Of a stretch of 17,188 bases of DNA, positions 14,665-17,188 are shown in pieces (position 1 is the stretch's first letter; every line of letters begins with the position of its first letter). Source of the DNA: an uncultured Ellagibacter sp. (GTDB lineage: Bacteria; Actinomycetota; Coriobacteriia; Coriobacteriales; Eggerthellaceae). The position numbers were made by a program, and so were the translations under genes. Below the pieces are notes generated by a model that made no database searches, was not told the origin of the DNA, and was given only the letters and a program-made list of their open reading frames with translations. The stretch lies in contig CAKUIV010000030.1 of NCBI GenBank assembly GCA_934661105.1, positions 1 to 17,188 of the forward strand. Reading direction: 5' to 3'.

Positions 14665-15792
14665 ATGAGCAGTACAAGCTTGAACAGGATAAACGCGCTT
14701 CGCGCAGCCGCTTCTGACGCGGGGATCGATGCGTTCTACGTTTGCGACACGTCGAATATCCACTGGCTCTCCGCGTTCGACGGTGTGTTCGACGAGGAAA
14801 GCGCCCATGCGCTTCTCGTCACGGCTGACGCCGCGGCGCTCCATACCGATTCGCGTTACAGCGACGCCTGCGAGAAGGCTGCGACGGCGCAGGGCGGGGT
14901 TCTTGAAGTCGACTCCGAGCGTGTGGCGCATGCGAAGTTCGCGGCGTCGCGCCTGCTTGCGGGCGAGCCGGAGGGAGTGGGGCGCGTGGTCGGCATCGAG
15001 GACTCCATGACGCTTGCGGGCTTTCGCTCGCTTGAATCGGCCTTCTCGCACCTGCGTGTCCATGCCGCGCTCAAGGAGACGTCGAGCTTCATCGTGAAGC
15101 TTCGCGGCGTGAAGGATGCGGGCGAGATTTCCCGCATGAAAGCCGCGCAAGCCATTACCGATGCGGCGTTTTCCCATATCATCGGCTTTATGAAGGCCGG
15201 CATGACCGAACGCGAGGTGCAGATCGAGCTCGAGGATTTCATGGTTCGCCATGGAGCCTGCGGCCTTGCGTTTCCCTCGATCGTTGCATGCGGGAAAAAC
15301 GGGGCGAGCCCTCATGCGGTGCCGGGGCAAACGAAGCTCGAAAGCGGCCAGTGCGTCGTGATGGATTTCGGCGCCCGCGCACAAGGGTACTGCTCCGACA
15401 TGACGCGCACGGTGTTTCTTGGGGAACCATCGGCCAAGCTCGCGACTGGGTATGCGGCCATTCGCGATGCGAACGAGCAGGTTGAAGCGGCGCTGAAACC
15501 CGGTATGACGGGAAAAGAGGCGCACGAACTGGCCGAGCATGTGCTCGCGGAGCACGGATTCGCGGGGAAGATGGGCCACAGCCTGGGGCATGGCGTGGGA
15601 ATCGACATCCACGAGGAGCCGCTCCTTTCACCGCGCAACGGCGCGCCGCTTGTTCCCGGCAACGTGGTCACGGTCGAGCCGGGCGTGTACCTGTCGGGCG
15701 ATTTCGGCATGAGACTCGAGGATTTCGGCGTCATCACTGAAACGGGCTATGAGGTGTTCACTCAGTCGACCCATGATATGGTCGTGCTATAG
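14665..15792 (+). CDS. pepQ: Xaa-Pro dipeptidase/aminopeptidase (M24B)
   Basis: The 375-residue metallopeptidase hydrolyses peptide bonds next to proline, in the cytosol. An N-terminal creatinase-like domain (about 1-125; YVCDTSNIHWLSAFDG) is followed by the pita-bread catalytic domain. Two-metal ligands are Asp234 (VMDFGA), Asp245 (CSDMTRT), His309 (GHGVGIDIHEEP), Glu338 (TVEPGVY) and Glu352 (RLEDFG), all present. The sequence does not settle whether it is a strict dipeptidase (PepQ) or an aminopeptidase P (PepP). The symbol follows the conserved aroQ-pepQ-efp neighbourhood. ATG 14665 has AAGGGG six bases upstream; a longer upstream frame would overlap aroQ. It follows aroQ by 59 bases across a GC hairpin. 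Confidence 0.93.
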   Translation: MSSTSLNRINALRAAASDAGIDAFYVCDTSNIHWLSAFDGVFDEESAHALLVTADAAALHTDSRYSDACEKAATAQGGVLEVDSERVAHAKFAASRLLAGEPEGVGRVVGIEDSMTLAGFRSLESAFSHLRVHAALKETSSFIVKLRGVKDAGEISRMKAAQAITDAAFSHIIGFMKAGMTEREVQIELEDFMVRHGACGLAFPSIVACGKNGASPHAVPGQTKLESGQCVVMDFGARAQGYCSDMTRTVFLGEPSAKLATGYAAIRDANEQVEAALKPGMTGKEAHELAEHVLAEHGFAGKMGHSLGHGVGIDIHEEPLLSPRNGAPLVPGNVVTVEPGVYLSGDFGMRLEDFGVITETGYEVFTQSTHDMVVL

Positions 15793-15832
15793 CCGCGTGT
15801 CCGGATCGCCCGATTTCGGTCAAGAAAGTCGA

Positions 15833-15942
15833 ATTTAGGGTCGATTGAAGATCGAAATGCCTCAGGTCGATTTTCTCGACCTGGGGAAATGCGACGAACG
15901 AGTGGGGAGGTGGATCGTCGCTCCTCGTCTTCGACCCTAAAT
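15833..15942. repeat. Inverted repeat with two internal hairpins (three-way-junction element)
   Basis: ATTTAGGGTCGA (15833-15844) is perfectly complementary to TCGACCCTAAAT (15931-15942). Between them are hairpin A, CAGGTCGA-TTTTC-TCGACCTG (15863-15883, extendable by wobble pairs to 15860-15886), and hairpin B, GCGACGA (15891-15897) with TCGTCGC (15915-15921) around a G-rich 17-base loop. The whole 110 bases can fold as a cloverleaf-like three-way junction on either strand. No coding potential or target-site duplication is evident. It may be a structured RNA in the pepQ 3' region or a small repeat/MITE-type element. Confidence 0.65.
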
Positions 15943-15986
15943 GGCGATTTGTTGGCAGAAATAGGTCTTTTCGCCAATAGTACGAA

Positions 15987-16026
15987 AAGAGCCCGACGGC
16001 ATATACCGTCGGGCTCTTCGGTTTTA
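15987..16026. terminator. Bidirectional intrinsic terminator between pepQ and efp
   Basis: AAGAGCCCGACGG (15987-15999) pairs with CCGTCGGGCTCTT (16006-16018) around CATATA, a perfect 13-bp stem. Downstream of it on the plus strand is CGGTTTTAA, and on the minus strand TTTTCGTACTATT, so it can stop transcription from both converging genes. Confidence 0.85.
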
Positions 16027-16048
16027 AGGGGAAATGAATCCGTGTGGC

Positions 16049-16609
16049 TTACATGCGCTTCACGAAACGGCCGTCGCGGGTGTCCACCTGCAGGATGTCG
16101 CCGATGTTCACGAACATCGGGACCTGGATGGTGGCACCGGTCTCGAGGGTTGCCGGCTTGGTGGATCCCTGAACGGTGTCGCCCTTGAAGCCCGGCTCGG
16201 TCTCGGTGACCTCAAGCTCGACGAACATCTGCGGCTCGATGGAGATGAGTTCTTCGCCGGCGTAGAGCAGGCTGACCTCGTCGTTTTCCTTCAGCCACTT
16301 GGCCTGTTCGCCCACGACCTCTTCGGGAATGGCCATCTGGTCGAAGGAAACCGGATCCATGAAGTTGAAGTCGGCGCCGTCATTGTAGAGGTACTGCATC
16401 TTCTTGGTTTCCAGACGCACGGAATCGAACTTGGTGCCGGAGTTGAACGTGTAGTCGACGACGCGCCCCGACTTGATGTCGCGGAGCTTGGTGCGTACGA
16501 ACGCGCCACCCTTGCCCGGCTTCACGTGCTGGAACTCGGCGATGGTCCACAGCTTGTTGTTGTACTCGATGCACATGCCATTCTTGAAATCGGCGGTAGA
16601 GATTGCCAT
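16049..16609 (-). CDS. efp: Translation elongation factor P
   Basis: The 186-residue EF-P has three beta-barrel domains: KOW-like N-terminal (1-65), central OB domain and C-terminal OB domain with SGATIQVP-type ending (ETGATIQVPMFVNIGDILQVDT). EF-P binds ribosomes stalled at polyproline and promotes peptide bond formation. The loop VKPGKGGAF places Lys33 at the usual modification site; which modification occurs, if any, depends on partner enzymes not in this window. The Shine-Dalgarno GGGAGG (complement of 16620-16625) sets the ATG at 16609. Its minus-strand orientation, converging on pepQ, differs from the common actinobacterial layout where pepQ and efp point the same way. Confidence 0.98.
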   Translation of the reverse strand: MAISTADFKNGMCIEYNNKLWTIAEFQHVKPGKGGAFVRTKLRDIKSGRVVDYTFNSGTKFDSVRLETKKMQYLYNDGADFNFMDPVSFDQMAIPEEVVGEQAKWLKENDEVSLLYAGEELISIEPQMFVELEVTETEPGFKGDTVQGSTKPATLETGATIQVPMFVNIGDILQVDTRDGRFVKRM

Positions 16610-16635
16610 TTCTTCGTTTCCTCCCTTTTATTGCG

Positions 16636-16666
16636 ACACGCGTGCCGACGACGCATACACGCGTGC
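16636..16666. promoter_or_regulatory. Two palindromic ACACGCGTGC sites in the efp leader
   Basis: ACACGCGTGC occurs at 16636-16645 and 16657-16666, exactly 21 bases apart. Each has the perfect palindrome CACGCGTG at its core. They lie between the efp -10 and its Shine-Dalgarno sequence. They could be tandem operator half-sites two helical turns apart, or, in the RNA, pair with each other as an 8-bp hairpin. Confidence 0.55.
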
Positions 16667-16684
16667 GTTGGCTCTAACCGCCCC

Positions 16685-16690
16685 ATTATA
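16685..16690 (-). promoter_or_regulatory. Candidate -10 of the efp promoter
   Basis: On the minus strand this reads TATAAT, a perfect -10 hexamer. A -35 at 17 bases (about 16708-16713) reads CTGCGC, a weak match. The predicted leader is about 70 bases and contains the paired CACGCGTG sites. Confidence 0.6.
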
Positions 16691-16860
16691 CTCGCGTATC
16701 GAAGAGTGCGCAGAAAAACCAGAAGTGAAAGGCCTGCTGAAGCGGCGGCGTGCCCGTTGGTGCGCGGTGCTGTTTCGGCGAGGTCGCTTCAGGGGGTCGC
16801 TTAGAAAGGGGAAACGAACGAGGTGCATCAATCTATAAACCATGGCAAACTTTTTTTGAA
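16691..16860. other. Intergenic stretch with little recognisable content
   Basis: No convincing gene was seen between the efp promoter and the RNA promoter near 16868. The only visible regularities are two GGTCGCTT copies 13 bases apart (16782 and 16795), a TATAAA at 16834-16839 without a good -35, and a T7 run at 16851-16857. Confidence 0.4.
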
Positions 16861-16867
16861 AACACCC

Positions 16868-16898
16868 TTGCGCTCTCAGGAAGGTTAGCCTATACTAA
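16868..16898 (+). promoter_or_regulatory. Strong promoter overlapped by a DtxR/IdeR-like box
   Basis: TTGCGC (16868-16873) and TATACT (16891-16896) are separated by exactly 17 bases. The 19 bases at 16880-16898 match 15 of 19 positions of the DtxR-family consensus TTAGGTTAGCCTAACCTAA, with an inner inverted repeat GTTAG/CTAAC. The box covers the -10, the usual position for repression by a metal-loaded regulator. Confidence 0.5.
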
Positions 16899-16901
16899 CA
16901 A

Positions 16902-17090
16902 ATGTCAGCTGAGGCAAACAAAAACGAGGTTCCTGAAACGCTTCGAATTCGGCCTTATCTGACGGAACAACGCTTACCCGGCGGCAGAGCTCCTCTCGTC
17001 TGGCATCTGTCGCAACCATACGATGAGTCGGAACCCCCCTCTCCTCTCTCATCGAACCGAAAAGCCCGCCATCTCGGCGGGCTTTTCGGT
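16902..17090 (+). ncRNA. Candidate structured RNA, possibly metal-regulated
   Basis: The promoter above predicts a start near 16902, and a terminator ends at 17089, giving about 188 bases. Starting at 16904, GTCAGCTGAGGC can pair with GCCTTATCTGAC (16952-16963): 11 of 12 positions pair, one as a wobble. GCGGCAGA (16981-16988) pairs with TCTGTCGC (17006-17013), with one wobble pair, and presents GCTCCTCTC in the loop. A pyrimidine run, CCCCCCTCTCCTCTCTC (17034-17050), is unpaired just before the terminator. A competing view is a leaderless ORF: ATG 16902 is open to the window end (MSAEANKNEV...). However, its codons lack the GC-rich third positions of the neighbouring genes, and it would read straight through the terminator. 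A 5' leader or attenuator for a gene beyond the window is also possible. Confidence 0.4.
17057..17089. terminator. Strong intrinsic terminator
   Basis: CCGAAAAGCCCGCC (17057-17070) pairs perfectly with GGCGGGCTTTTCGG (17076-17089) around ATCTC. The A4/T4 blocks inside the stem make it usable on both strands. It ends the candidate RNA starting near 16902. Confidence 0.8.
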
Positions 17091-17128
17091 GTGTTGGCAT
17101 CGAAGCCGTCATCGGCGCTTTCTCGTTC

Positions 17129-17148
17129 GGGGGGGGGTGCGGTATACT
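17129..17148 (+). promoter_or_regulatory. Candidate promoter with a G9 tract next to its -10
   Basis: Nine consecutive G residues (17129-17137) lie five bases before TATACT (17143-17148), the same -10 hexamer as at 16891. No good -35 is seen at 16-18 bases. Any transcript would start near 17155 and run out of the window. Confidence 0.35.
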
Positions 17149-17188
17149 TTTCATCTAGCGGTTTTGCCGAAGGCAGGACTTCTTATTC

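Noticed and set aside
336..15898. Direct pairing of the G-rich loop B of the repeat with the C-rich small RNA
   Set aside because: The loop GGGGAGG would need CCTCCCC, whereas the RNA carries CCCCTCC; only four or five contiguous pairs form, which is not better than chance.
16842..16859. Short peptide ORF MANFF near the T7 run
   Set aside because: Five codons, no ribosome binding site, and located before the stronger promoter at 16868.
1..17188. CRISPR array, insertion sequence, phage or toxin-antitoxin genes
   Set aside because: No regularly spaced repeats, transposase, integrase or small paired toxin-antitoxin genes were seen; the coding content is housekeeping.

Overview
The window is high-GC DNA with compact, mostly co-directional genes. 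Protein content and gene order point to an actinobacterium, most likely of class Coriobacteriia (Eggerthellaceae-like). This is inferred from gene order and protein style; no database search was run. The order rarA, a DUF948-like protein, alaS, ruvX, mltG, aroE, aroC, aroK, aroB, aroQ, pepQ, efp is a widely shared actinobacterial backbone. Here it carries an AI-2E family permease, a YqeG-type HAD phosphatase and a LytR-CpsA-Psr protein as extra members, and efp is inverted.

Layout. Bases 1-132 hold the C-terminal end of a membrane protein, possibly CDP-alcohol phosphatidyltransferase-like. Bases 133-523 carry no convincing ORF but contain a candidate small RNA (about 336-466) ending in an intrinsic terminator. 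rarA (524) follows, with a promoter placed so that its mRNA would be leaderless. From about 1941 to 11065 runs a plus-strand gene train: DUF948-like, AI-2E permease, alaS, ruvX, mltG, yqeG-like, aroE and an LCP gene, closed by a strong terminator at 11121-11146. A second unit (11206-15792) encodes aroC, aroK, aroB, aroQ and pepQ, with overlapping or abutting aro genes and a GC hairpin before pepQ. A 12-bp inverted repeat enclosing two hairpins lies between pepQ and a bidirectional terminator. efp (16609-16049, minus) converges on that terminator. The last 580 bases hold the efp promoter and leader, then a second candidate structured RNA with a good promoter, a DtxR/IdeR-like box and a 14-bp terminator, then a G9 tract just before another -10-like hexamer.

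Function. AroE, AroC, AroK, AroB and AroQ cover five of the seven shikimate-pathway steps to chorismate; the DAHP synthase and EPSP synthase genes are not here. AlaRS and EF-P serve translation, RuvX and RarA serve rRNA processing and genome maintenance, and MltG and LCP act in cell-envelope assembly.

The most interesting material is non-coding. Two putative small RNAs have pyrimidine/C-rich stretches (TCCCCTC occurs three times in the first) in predicted unpaired positions, which resembles C-rich anti-Shine-Dalgarno sRNAs of other Gram-positives. The second may be controlled by a metal-dependent repressor. These are sequence-based hypotheses.
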